The notes below the pieces were generated by a model that did not search any database, was not told the origin of the DNA, and was given only the letters and a program-made list of their open reading frames with translations. Below, in pieces: positions 14,751 to 21,227 of a DNA stretch of 27,219 nucleotides (position 1 is the stretch's first letter; the number at the start of each line of letters is the position of its first letter). The position numbers and the translations under genes were made by a program. Source of the stretch: an uncultured Bacilli bacterium (GTDB lineage: Bacteria; Bacillota_I; Bacilli_A; RF39; UBA660); contig CAJTLA010000018.1 of assembly GCA_910576985.1 (NCBI GenBank), forward strand, positions 1 through 27,219. The letters are read 5' to 3'.

Positions 14751-14761
14751 TATTATATAAT
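14733..14761 (+). promoter_or_regulatory. Promoter of the putative type I toxin mRNA
   Basis: TTGTAA (14733-14738), a 17-nt spacer and TATAAT (14756-14761). It lies within and after the upstream terminator. Transcription would start near 14768. Confidence 0.6.
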
Positions 14762-14789
14762 GATACTGGTACACATGATTGTTAAGTGT

Positions 14790-14840
14790 TACCTCCAAGA
14801 TAATGTATCAATGAGCGTTTTGTATAATATCAAGGAGGTA
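14790..14840 (+). promoter_or_regulatory. SD-sequestering hairpin in the toxin leader
   Basis: TACCTCC (14790-14796) is perfectly complementary to GGAGGTA (14834-14840), the strong ribosome site. Beyond an AA/AA internal loop, GAT and ATC continue the stem. Hiding of the ribosome site in the full-length mRNA is a known control of type I toxins. Confidence 0.55.
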
Positions 14841-14849
14841 TTCATATGT

Positions 14850-14942
14850 ATGAAGATAAAGAAAGGTGTTCCAATGGAATATCTAATAATAACATTACTA
14901 ATTATAGTGGCAATGACAAAACTTTTAGACAACAAACAATAA
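14850..14942 (+). CDS. Short hydrophobic peptide, putative type I toxin (holin-like/BsrG-TxpA type)
   Basis: The peptide has 30 residues from the ATG at 14850, or 22 from the ATG at 14874. The latter has its own AAAGGTG ribosome site 5 nt upstream. The core 'MEYLIITLLIIVAM' is a single membrane helix, followed by a polar tail ending in Lys-Gln ('KLLDNKQ'). This is the build of short type I toxins that insert in the membrane (TxpA, BsrG/BsrE and the putative holin-like toxin family). An overlapping out-of-frame ORF at 14846-14953 (35 residues, hydrophilic) starts closer to the strong GGAGG site and may be a decoy or a coupling frame. The identification rests mainly on context: SD-sequestering leader, two terminators and a convergent antisense RNA gene. 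Confidence 0.6.
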   Translation: MKIKKGVPMEYLIITLLIIVAMTKLLDNKQ

Positions 14943-14973
14943 AAAACACCTAACTCACTATCAGTTATGGTGT
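14941..14973 (-). terminator. Terminator of the antisense RNA (minus strand)
   Basis: On the minus strand ACACC-A-TAACT pairs with AGTTA-GGTGT (one bulge) and is followed by TTTTTT (plus-strand A at 14941-14946). It lies immediately after the toxin stop codon. Confidence 0.65.
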
Positions 14974-14986
14974 AATCCAGATCAAT

Positions 14987-15030
14987 AGAGATAACACTTA
15001 ACAGCCGAAAGTCATGTGTATCTCTTTTTT
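14987..15030 (+). terminator. Terminator of the toxin mRNA
   Basis: AGAGAT-A-ACAC (14987-14997) pairs with GTGT-ATCTCT (15016-15025) with one bulged A, followed by T5-6. The loop of about 18 nt is inside the antisense overlap. Confidence 0.65.
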
Positions 15031-15060
15031 GATAATATGAAGTTTCCTTCATCTACATAC

Positions 15061-15089
15061 ATAATAGCACATTCTTTTTGTGATTGCAA
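15061..15089 (-). promoter_or_regulatory. Strong promoter of the antisense RNA (minus strand)
   Basis: On the minus strand: TTGCAA (15089-15084), a 17-nt spacer, TG-C-TATTAT (15070-15061). This is near-consensus with an extended -10, and stronger than the toxin promoter, as expected for an antitoxin RNA. Confidence 0.65.
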
Positions 15090-15147
15090 GTTTCTTGCAC
15101 AAACCTGATAAATATGATGGAATAAGCAAAACCATAGATTACTGAAA

Positions 15148-15282
15148 ATGATCAACAATAAAGCTCAAAATGAAAACTTTAAGAATTTCTTAGAGTTTTT
15201 TTTCGAATCAAAGGATGATAGCAAGTCTGATCAGACACCTAAAAAGATAAATTTTTTTAATCTCTTAACCCCTTATTTTTAA
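15148..15282 (+). CDS. Possible small protein, 44 residues
   Basis: The frame opens at ATG 15148 and closes at TAA 15280. It is rich in Lys, Asn and Phe ('NFKNFLEFFFESKDD'), with charged middle and hydrophobic end ('NFFNLLTPYF'). There is no ribosome site before the ATG, and no family recognised. It contains a perfect 12-bp palindrome (GTCTGATCAGAC, 15225-15236) that might instead be an operator. It may be chance or a decayed gene. The rest of 15090-15320 shows nothing else. Confidence 0.25.
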   Translation: MINNKAQNENFKNFLEFFFESKDDSKSDQTPKKINFFNLLTPYF

Positions 15283-15323
15283 ACAAATTTCTTTTTCTTA
15301 TTAAAAAAATGTTAAAAAGTGAT

Positions 15324-15351
15324 TGACAGATCAAAAACTTTTTCATATAAT
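15324..15351 (+). promoter_or_regulatory. Promoter of the NAD salvage operon
   Basis: TTGACA (15324-15329), a 16-nt spacer and TATAAT (15346-15351), both perfect hexamers. A leader of about 70 nt follows, containing AACAGA/TCTGTT arms (15358-15363, 15372-15377). Confidence 0.8.
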
Positions 15352-15361
15352 GTTAATAACA
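15351..15361 (+). promoter_or_regulatory. Candidate NrtR operator at the NAD promoter
   Basis: The perfect palindrome TGTTA-A-TAACA shares a base with the -10 box, so a bound repressor would block initiation. The same 11-mer in the other orientation occurs at 15871-15881. Assignment to the NrtR encoded at 21228 is inference. Confidence 0.45.
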
Positions 15362-15427
15362 GAACGGCCAATCTGTTTATTTTAAAGCAAATACATATTA
15401 ACAAAAAGTTAAAAAGAGGTGATCATA

Positions 15428-15886
15428 ATGTTACAAAATGAAAAATGGAGATTTAAAAAGTTAGAATCATTACAACTTTACTTTGATAAACAAGAAAGAA
15501 CAGATTATGGGATTTTCTATTTCATAGAACCCTATACAGTCAAAAAATACAAAGGAAGAATGGAAGAAAAACAAGGACAATTAACCCTTTCACATTGGGA
15601 GTTATTAGAGCAAATCCCTTGTCACACAATAGAACCTCCACCAACAATAGGAAAACAATACAAATTTCCAAAAAACCCAATCGAAGTAATTGAGAAGGAC
15701 ACCCAAACAGAAGCATATATAGTAGACACATTAGAATCCGCAAACTATTATCAAGAAAAAGATGAAAACGGATTCTATGGAACTTGTTTAGAAACCACCA
15801 GTTACTTTAGAATAGGACAAAAAGAAGAACAAAAAACGGTAGCTAAAATCTACCAATTAAATTTAAAAAATGTTATTAACAAATAG
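15428..15886 (+). CDS. Unrecognised first gene of the NAD salvage operon
   Basis: The protein has 152 residues from the ATG at 15428, with AGAGGTG as ribosome site. An in-frame GTG at 15419 lies within that site. There is no signal peptide or membrane segment. Beta-rich and charged stretches include 'DYGIFYFIEPYTVKKYKGR', 'HWELLEQIPCHTIEPPPTIG' and 'TSYFRIGQKEEQK'. I do not recognise the family. Being first under a strong promoter and 15 nt before the PncA-PncB fusion, it is probably linked to nicotinamide use, for instance as an accessory or sensor protein. That is only a contextual guess. Confidence 0.75.
   Translation: MLQNEKWRFKKLESLQLYFDKQERTDYGIFYFIEPYTVKKYKGRMEEKQGQLTLSHWELLEQIPCHTIEPPPTIGKQYKFPKNPIEVIEKDTQTEAYIVDTLESANYYQEKDENGFYGTCLETTSYFRIGQKEEQKTVAKIYQLNLKNVINK
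15871..15881 (+). promoter_or_regulatory. Second TGTTAWTAACA palindrome, before pncA-pncB
   Basis: TGTTATTAACA is the reverse complement of the copy at 15351-15361. It overlaps the last codons of the preceding gene, 21 bases before the fusion's ATG. It could serve as an auxiliary operator. Confidence 0.35.
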
Positions 15887-15901
15887 TTAGGAAGAGATAA
15901 G

Positions 15902-17959
15902 ATGAAAAAAAGATTAATTGTAGTAGTAGATATGGTAAATGGATTTATAAACCAAGGAAACTTACATGATCCATATATCAACCATATCGCAAAAGGAATC
16001 AAAAGCTTAATAGAAGAAGCTTTAGAAAGCGGAGATGATATCGTTTCTTTTAGAGATTGTCATACCCTAGCAGACAAAGAATTTGAAACATTTCCAATTC
16101 ATTGCTTAGAGGGAACAGAAGAAAGCGAACTCGTACCAGAATTAAAACCATTTGCCAATAAAATGATCGATATTCCCAAAAACACAACCAATGGATTTGA
16201 AACAGAACAATTTAAAACATTTTATGAAACAAATCAAAACAAATATAGAGAAATTATAGTAGTAGGATGCTGCACAGATATATGTATTACAGATTTTGCC
16301 ACCTCTCTAGCGCACTTTCACAAAACAAATCAAATAAACACACCGATTACAGTACCAATGAATTTAGTAGAAACATTTGATGGACCAAATCATGATAGGA
16401 AAACAATGAACGATATAGGATTTCAAAAACTAAAACAAGCTAGAATCAATCTTATAGAAAATATCAAACAGAAAGAAGGAATGAAAATGAACCAAATTAT
16501 GTCAACAGATCGTTACGAATTTACAATGGCGAATGGATACTTTGAAGCAGGAAAACAAAATGAAATCGCATACTTTGATGTATTTTTTCGGAAAAATCCG
16601 TTCAAAAATGGATACACCATTATGGCAGGATTAGATCAAATCATAAAAGCCATAAAAGAATTACACTTTGAAGAAAGTGACTTAGAATATTTCAGACAGC
16701 AAGGAACCTATTCAGAAGCCTTTTTAGAATATTTAAAAAACTTTAAATTTCAAGGAGACATTTACGCAATACCAGATGGAACCCCAATTTTCCCAAATGA
16801 ACCAGTCATTACCATAAAAGCCAACGTAATTGAATCACAAATTTTAGAAACTATGATATTAAGCCACTTTAATAGTGCTGCCTTAGTAGCAACCGCAGCC
16901 AAACGAATCGTAATGGAGGCGAAAAAACCAGTCATGGAATTTGGAAGCAGAAGATCTCATACTATGGCAGCCATAGATGCAGGAAAAAACGCTTATTTAG
17001 CAGGATGTGTAGGAACTTCTAATGAAGCAACTGGAAAATATTATGGTGTTCCAACATTAGGAACAATGGCGCACTCTTGGATTACCGCATTTGATAATGA
17101 ATATGAAGCCTTTTTAACCTATGCCAAACATAACCCAGAAAACACCATATTTCTAGTAGATACCTATGACACTTTAAAAACTGGAATTCCAAATGCCATT
17201 CGAGTAGCACAAGAATATCTTACCCCAAACAATATACCATTCAAAGGAATCAGAATTGATAGTGGAGATTTAGCGTATCTATCAAAACAAGCAAGAATCA
17301 TGTTAGACGAAGCTGGATATAAAAATACCACCATTTGCTTATCAAATGGACTAACAGCAGAAACCATTCGAGACTTAAATGCACAAGGAGTACAAGTAGA
17401 TTCTTATGGAGTAGGAGATAACATTGCAGCCCCACTAGACCGTCTAGGAGGAGTTTATAAACTAGTTGCCCTAGAAAAACAAGGAGAAATCATCCCTAAA
17501 ATAAAAGTAAGTAGTGACAAAATAAAAACCATCAACCCAAGCTATAAAAAAGTATACCGATTTTATGATAAACGAACAGGATATGCATTAGGAGATGTTG
17601 TCGCACTCAAAGATGAATTCATACCAACAGAAGCATTTACCTTGATTGATCCAAACGAAGAATGGAAGAAAAAAGAAATTAAAGACTATGAAGTAAGAGA
17701 ACTACAAGTCCCAATCTTTAAAAATGGAACCCTCGTTTATGAAGAACCATCACTAGAAGAAAGAAGAGACTACTGCACACAACAAATGGATACTTTATAT
17801 GATGAAGTAACACGACTCGAAAAACCACACAAATACTATGTAGACTTAACAGAAGAACTTTTAAAACTGAAAAAAGAATTAATTGAAAGTACAACTGAAA
17901 TAGGATATCAAAAGAAATTAGGTGGCTTATGCTCAAATCAGAAACACGAAAAAAATTAA
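15902..17959 (+). CDS. Fused nicotinamidase / nicotinate phosphoribosyltransferase (PncA-PncB)
   Basis: The protein has 685 residues. Residues 1-190 are a nicotinamidase of the isochorismatase fold: Asp10 ('VVVDMVNGF'), metal ligands Asp52 and His54 ('RDCHT'), Lys93 and nucleophile Cys128 ('GCCTDICITDFA'). Residues 196-685 are a full-length nicotinate phosphoribosyltransferase: 'STDRYEFTMANGYF' at its start, 'EFGSRRSHTMAAIDA', 'GTMAHSWI' with the conserved His, 'YEAFLTYAKHNP' and 'RIDSGDLAYLS'. Together they would turn nicotinamide into nicotinate and then nicotinate mononucleotide without releasing the intermediate. At the junction GAAGGA (16475-16480) lies six bases before an in-frame ATG (16487). 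It looks like a relic or still-used ribosome site, so PncB alone may also be made. Confidence 0.93.
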   Translation: MKKRLIVVVDMVNGFINQGNLHDPYINHIAKGIKSLIEEALESGDDIVSFRDCHTLADKEFETFPIHCLEGTEESELVPELKPFANKMIDIPKNTTNGFETEQFKTFYETNQNKYREIIVVGCCTDICITDFATSLAHFHKTNQINTPITVPMNLVETFDGPNHDRKTMNDIGFQKLKQARINLIENIKQKEGMKMNQIMSTDRYEFTMANGYFEAGKQNEIAYFDVFFRKNPFKNGYTIMAGLDQIIKAIKELHFEESDLEYFRQQGTYSEAFLEYLKNFKFQGDIYAIPDGTPIFPNEPVITIKANVIESQILETMILSHFNSAALVATAAKRIVMEAKKPVMEFGSRRSHTMAAIDAGKNAYLAGCVGTSNEATGKYYGVPTLGTMAHSWITAFDNEYEAFLTYAKHNPENTIFLVDTYDTLKTGIPNAIRVAQEYLTPNNIPFKGIRIDSGDLAYLSKQARIMLDEAGYKNTTICLSNGLTAETIRDLNAQGVQVDSYGVGDNIAAPLDRLGGVYKLVALEKQGEIIPKIKVSSDKIKTINPSYKKVYRFYDKRTGYALGDVVALKDEFIPTEAFTLIDPNEEWKKKEIKDYEVRELQVPIFKNGTLVYEEPSLEERRDYCTQQMDTLYDEVTRLEKPHKYYVDLTEELLKLKKELIESTTEIGYQKKLGGLCSNQKHEKN

Positions 17960-18543
17960 AACGTTATATTGAAGAACTAAAAACAATCAAAACAGAAACC
18001 TTACAAACAGATCCGAAATTCTTAACCGTAGAATCAACCCTATATTACCTAAACAACGGAAAAACGATAATCCGAGAACAATTAAAAAAACAAAATCAAG
18101 ATGGAAGCGCATCCATTGTCTTACCTGTTACAAAAAACAAAAAAATATTATTCGTAATAGAACCAAGAATTGGCCCTAAAAAAACAGTCGCAGTAGGATT
18201 ACCAGCTGGATATATAGAAAACAACGAAAAACCATTAGATGCAGCCATCAGAGAACTAGAAGAAGAAACAGGATATGTATGTACGAAATACCACCTACTT
18301 GCCAAATATTATCAAGATCCAGGAATTAGTAAAGCATATAACTATGCTTACTTAGGATTAGAAGCAGAACGACTGAAAGAACAATCCCTAGATCCAACAG
18401 AAGCTGTAAGATTTCTAGAATGCGACTATGACGAGGCCTTAGAACTAATAAGACTTGGATATATAGAAGACTTACAGGCTCAATTCGTACTAGAAAAAGC
18501 AAAACAATATTTATCGAAAAGGAGAGAACCATATGAATTTTAA
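17929..18543 (+). CDS. Nudix hydrolase, ADP-ribose pyrophosphatase type
   Basis: The protein has 204 residues. A complete Nudix box GX5EX7REUXEEXGU is visible ('GYIENNEKPLDAAIRELEEE' then TGY) after 'VAVGLPA', about residues 90-118, so the catalytic Glu residues are present. N-terminal beta segment and length fit ADP-ribose pyrophosphatases (NudF/YqkG-like), which split ADP-ribose to AMP and ribose 5-phosphate. It overlaps the PncA-PncB gene by 31 bases with AGGTGG only 3 nt before the ATG, so it may rely on coupled translation. In a NAD operon with an NrtR regulator it may lower the ADP-ribose signal (inference). Confidence 0.87.
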   Translation: MLKSETRKKLKRYIEELKTIKTETLQTDPKFLTVESTLYYLNNGKTIIREQLKKQNQDGSASIVLPVTKNKKILFVIEPRIGPKKTVAVGLPAGYIENNEKPLDAAIRELEEETGYVCTKYHLLAKYYQDPGISKAYNYAYLGLEAERLKEQSLDPTEAVRFLECDYDEALELIRLGYIEDLQAQFVLEKAKQYLSKRREPYEF

Positions 18544-19291
18544 TGCAAAAGAAGAAAAACAAAAAATCATCACATTTATCAAAAACTATTATCAAAAAAA
18601 TAATGTAGATGGAGTTATAATAGGAATCAGTGGAGGAAAAGATAGTGGAGTAGTTGCTGGACTATTTGTAGAAGCGTTAGGAAGTGAAAATGTAATTGGG
18701 ATCACACTTCCATGCCATTCAATCGAAACTGACAAAAATGACGCCAAACTTGTGAGTGATTACTATGGCTTCCCACTTTATAATTTTGACTTAACAAGCA
18801 TCTATGATACATTTAAAAAAGAATTACAGAATATTGGGAACTTTACAGAAGAAACAAAAGAAAGTGATATCAATTTAAAACCACGTCTTAGAATGTCCAC
18901 ACTATATTATTTCGCAGCCTTATTTTCAAAAATACAAAACAAAACTTATCTAGTTGCAGGAACGAGCAATAAATGTGAACGATATGTTGGTTATTTTACC
19001 AAAGGAGGAGACAATGTTCATGACATCGCACCAATCGCGGATTTAACAGTAGAAGAAGTAATTCAATTAGGAGAAGAATTAAACGTTCCGAAAACTGTTT
19101 TATACAAAGCCCCAAATGATGGACTATCAAACCAAACCGATGAAGACAAACTAGGAGTCACATATAAAGCCATTGCGAATTATATAGAAGATCCAGATAA
19201 AGTAGAAGAAAAAGACAAAAAAATCATTGAAAAACTACATAACAATAGTACACATAAATTTGTAATTCCTACTTATTGGAGAACAAAATGA
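18533..19291 (+). CDS. nadE: Ammonia-dependent NAD synthetase
   Basis: The protein has 252 residues, the normal length for the short NH3-dependent form without a glutaminase domain. The ATP pyrophosphatase loop 'GISGGKDSG' is at 31-39. 'GTSNKCERYVGYFTKGGD' and 'ADLTVEEVIQLGEEL' are the deamido-NAD and dimer-interface segments. It makes NAD from nicotinate adenine dinucleotide, ATP and ammonia. GGAGAG precedes the ATG. It overlaps the Nudix gene by 11 bases and nadK by 4 (ATGA). Confidence 0.95.
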   Translation: MNFNAKEEKQKIITFIKNYYQKNNVDGVIIGISGGKDSGVVAGLFVEALGSENVIGITLPCHSIETDKNDAKLVSDYYGFPLYNFDLTSIYDTFKKELQNIGNFTEETKESDINLKPRLRMSTLYYFAALFSKIQNKTYLVAGTSNKCERYVGYFTKGGDNVHDIAPIADLTVEEVIQLGEELNVPKTVLYKAPNDGLSNQTDEDKLGVTYKAIANYIEDPDKVEEKDKKIIEKLHNNSTHKFVIPTYWRTK

Positions 19292-20073
19292 ACGTAAAAT
19301 TATTTGTAAACGAGAACGAACCTTCAAAAGCAACAGCCAGTAAATTAACAAAAATATTAAACAAACATCATTTAAAAGTAGATGAAACAGAATATGAAGT
19401 TGCAATCTCAATTGGCGGAGATGGTGCTTTTCTTAGAATGATAAGAGAAACCAATTTTAATCCCAATATCAACTATGTTGGAATTCATACAGGAACACTT
19501 GGCTTCTTGCCCGAAGTTCTTCCAAATGAATTAGAAGAATTTGTAAAATTTTTAAAAAACGGAAACTACCAAATAAGTGAAATTGGTGTCCTAGAAACAG
19601 TGGTAGAATGTAAAGATGAAATTTTACATTTAGAAGCATTCAATGAAATTGTTGTGAGAGACTTAGAACAAAATGCGACCACACTAGACATTCAAATTGA
19701 AAACGAATTATTAGAACGATTCAAAGGAGATGGAATTTTGATTTCTACTTCCATTGGCTCCACAGCCTACAACTTATCATTTGGAGGCAGTATAGTTTAC
19801 TTCAAACTCCACACACTTCAATTAACCCCAATTGCTCCAATAACAAGTAGTCGTTATCATAGCTTGCGAAACTCCATTATCATACCAGAATATATTTCAA
19901 TCAAATTAGAATCAGTAGAAAAACCAGACTTATTAATAACAATAGATGGAGAAAATAAAATATTGAAAAACATGAAACGAATTCAAACCAAAGTAGGAAG
20001 TAAAAAAATAAAACAAATCCGATTCCATAACGCTCCATTCGCAACAATTATTCATGAAAAATTTTTAAAGTAG
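19288..20073 (+). CDS. nadK: NAD kinase
   Basis: The protein has 261 residues from ATG 19288, which overlaps the nadE stop as ATGA. The in-frame TTG at 19276 lies in the TTGGAG ribosome site. The NAD kinase signature GGDG is at 43-46 ('SIGGDGAFLRM'), with 'GIHTGTLGFLPEV', the NE-type 'EAFNEIVVRD' and 'DGILISTSIGSTAYNLS' following. It phosphorylates NAD to NADP using ATP or polyphosphate. Size and motifs fit the Bacillota PpnK type. Confidence 0.95.
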   Translation: MNVKLFVNENEPSKATASKLTKILNKHHLKVDETEYEVAISIGGDGAFLRMIRETNFNPNINYVGIHTGTLGFLPEVLPNELEEFVKFLKNGNYQISEIGVLETVVECKDEILHLEAFNEIVVRDLEQNATTLDIQIENELLERFKGDGILISTSIGSTAYNLSFGGSIVYFKLHTLQLTPIAPITSSRYHSLRNSIIIPEYISIKLESVEKPDLLITIDGENKILKNMKRIQTKVGSKKIKQIRFHNAPFATIIHEKFLK

Positions 20074-20081
20074 GTGAGAAC

Positions 20082-20660
20082 ATGAAAATCGGAATCTTTG
20101 GTGGAAGCTTCAATCCCCCACATAAAATGCACGAAAATATTGCACAAGAATTAACAGAAAAAGGCCTGTTAGACAAAATCATATTTGTCCCAACAGGAAA
20201 CCAATATCAAAAAAAAGATCTCATTGATAGTAGCGATCGATATCAAATGCTAAAAATCATTACAAATAAAAACAAAAACTATGAAGTATCAAATTATGAA
20301 ATGAAAAATAAACTTACATACACATATCAGACGATGAAATATTTCCAAAAAAAATACAAAAAAGATCAACTTTACTTCATTTTAGGAGCTGATAATTTAG
20401 AATCTATTCTGAGTTGGAAAAACCATCAATATTTATTAAAACATTATTATTTTTTAGTGATTGATAGAGGCAATCAAAAAGAGAGACTACAAGAAGCGAT
20501 GAAGAAGTACATGGATCATATTATGTTCGCTCAAATGAATGAAAATACATTGTCATCTACCCGAATTCGTGAATGGTTAAAACAGAAAAATCAAAACGTA
20601 TTATTAGAACTTCATCCAGAAGTATTAAAATATATTCAAACACATAAACTATATGAATAG
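20082..20660 (+). CDS. nadD: Nicotinate-nucleotide adenylyltransferase
   Basis: The protein has 192 residues. The nucleotidyltransferase motif 'GIFGGSFNPPHKMH' at 4-17 carries the T/HxxH-type His residues; 'LYFILGADNLESILSWK' binds the ribose, and 'LSSTRIREWL' near residue 165 is the conserved SSTxIR. It joins nicotinate mononucleotide and ATP into nicotinate adenine dinucleotide, linking the PncA-PncB product to NadE. Ribosome site AGGTGAGA; 8 bases after nadK. Confidence 0.94.
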   Translation: MKIGIFGGSFNPPHKMHENIAQELTEKGLLDKIIFVPTGNQYQKKDLIDSSDRYQMLKIITNKNKNYEVSNYEMKNKLTYTYQTMKYFQKKYKKDQLYFILGADNLESILSWKNHQYLLKHYYFLVIDRGNQKERLQEAMKKYMDHIMFAQMNENTLSSTRIREWLKQKNQNVLLELHPEVLKYIQTHKLYE

Positions 20661-20662
20661 AA

Positions 20663-20699
20663 TCACCTCAAAAAATATGATAAAATAAAAAAGAGGTGA
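20663..20699 (+). promoter_or_regulatory. Hairpin that can mask the pncC ribosome site
   Basis: TCACCTC (20663-20669) is perfectly complementary to GAGGTGA (20693-20699), the pncC ribosome site. The 23-nt loop is only A/T/G. The loop includes TG-A-TAAAAT (20678-20686), a weak extended -10. Confidence 0.4.
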
Positions 20700-20703
20700 A
20701 AGA

Positions 20704-21180
20704 ATGATAGAAAAAGCAAACCAAGTTGTAAACATATTAAAAAAGAAACAGAAACAAATTGCCACAATGGAATCTTGTACAGGTGGAGGTCTTGCCAATA
20801 TCATTACCAACATAGAAGGAGCAAGTCAAATTCTAAAATTTAGTGCAGTTACATATTCTAATGAATTCAAAATCAAAATGGGAGTTCCAAAAGAAACAAT
20901 CGATCAATATACTGTTTACAGTATAGAAACAGCTTGCGCCATGGCGAAAGCCATTTCCGCATTTTCCTACTCAGACTATGGAGTTGGCATTACTGGAAAA
21001 CTAAACTGTAGTGATCCACAGGATGAAACCCCACAAGATGATATTGTCTATCTTGCTATATATGATAAAAAACAGAATATTTTTCACAAAGAAACCATAC
21101 AAGTAAACAAAAAATCAAGAATAGAAAACAAAAATTTTATCATTGAAAAAACCCTAGAAATTTTAGAGCAAATATTGTAA
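20704..21180 (+). CDS. pncC: Nicotinamide-nucleotide amidohydrolase (CinA C-terminal domain)
   Basis: The protein has 158 residues, the stand-alone CinA C-terminal domain. 'ATMESCTGGGLANIITN' (21-37) holds the catalytic Ser, and 'GVGITGKLNCSDPQDE' and 'VYLAIYDKKQ' follow. The usual sequence in the second motif is GIAGPGG; here 'GITGKLN' deviates. NMN deamidase returns NMN, released by NAD-using DNA ligase, to nicotinate mononucleotide for NadD. The N-terminal MoCF-like half of full CinA is absent, as is common. It is the last gene of the operon, and its stop lies in the terminator. Confidence 0.85.
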   Translation: MIEKANQVVNILKKKQKQIATMESCTGGGLANIITNIEGASQILKFSAVTYSNEFKIKMGVPKETIDQYTVYSIETACAMAKAISAFSYSDYGVGITGKLNCSDPQDETPQDDIVYLAIYDKKQNIFHKETIQVNKKSRIENKNFIIEKTLEILEQIL

Positions 21181-21192
21181 TTGCTCTTTTTT
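21165..21192 (+). terminator. Terminator of the NAD salvage operon
   Basis: AGAGCAA (21165-21171) pairs with TTGCTCT (21181-21187), followed by T6; it encloses the pncC stop codon. Confidence 0.8.
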
Positions 21193-21200
21193 AACTTCCA

Positions 21201-21209
21201 TGTTATAAT
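21201..21209 (+). promoter_or_regulatory. Extended -10 promoter of the nrtR gene
   Basis: TG-T-TATAAT at 21201-21209 with no good -35; leader about 12 nt. TGTTATAA resembles half of the TGTTAWTAACA palindrome, so self-control is possible but unproven. Confidence 0.6.
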
Positions 21210-21227
21210 CGAAAAGAGGTGAAAAAC

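Larger units (their letters stand above)
14941..15054 (-). ncRNA. Putative antisense RNA antitoxin
   Basis: A minus-strand transcript of about 110 nt is predicted from the promoter at 15061-15089 to the terminator at 14941-14973. It would be perfectly complementary to about 90 nt at the 3' end of the toxin mRNA, as in RatA/txpA and SR4/bsrG. Its 5' end folds as ATGAAG-GAAA-CTTCAT (plus 15037-15052), a six-pair stem with a GNRA tetraloop, a common stabiliser. The middle overlaps the toxin mRNA's terminator hairpin, giving a large complementary loop for first contact. No reading frame with a ribosome site is seen within it. Confidence 0.6.

Noticed and set aside
14821..14828. TATAAT before the toxin ribosome site as the toxin promoter
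   Set aside because: Transcription would begin inside the Shine-Dalgarno sequence and there is no -35; the promoter at 14733 fits better.
14760..14849. Longer form of the toxin frame starting at 14760
   Set aside because: That ATG lies in the -10 box of the toxin promoter, upstream of the predicted transcript start, and has no ribosome site.
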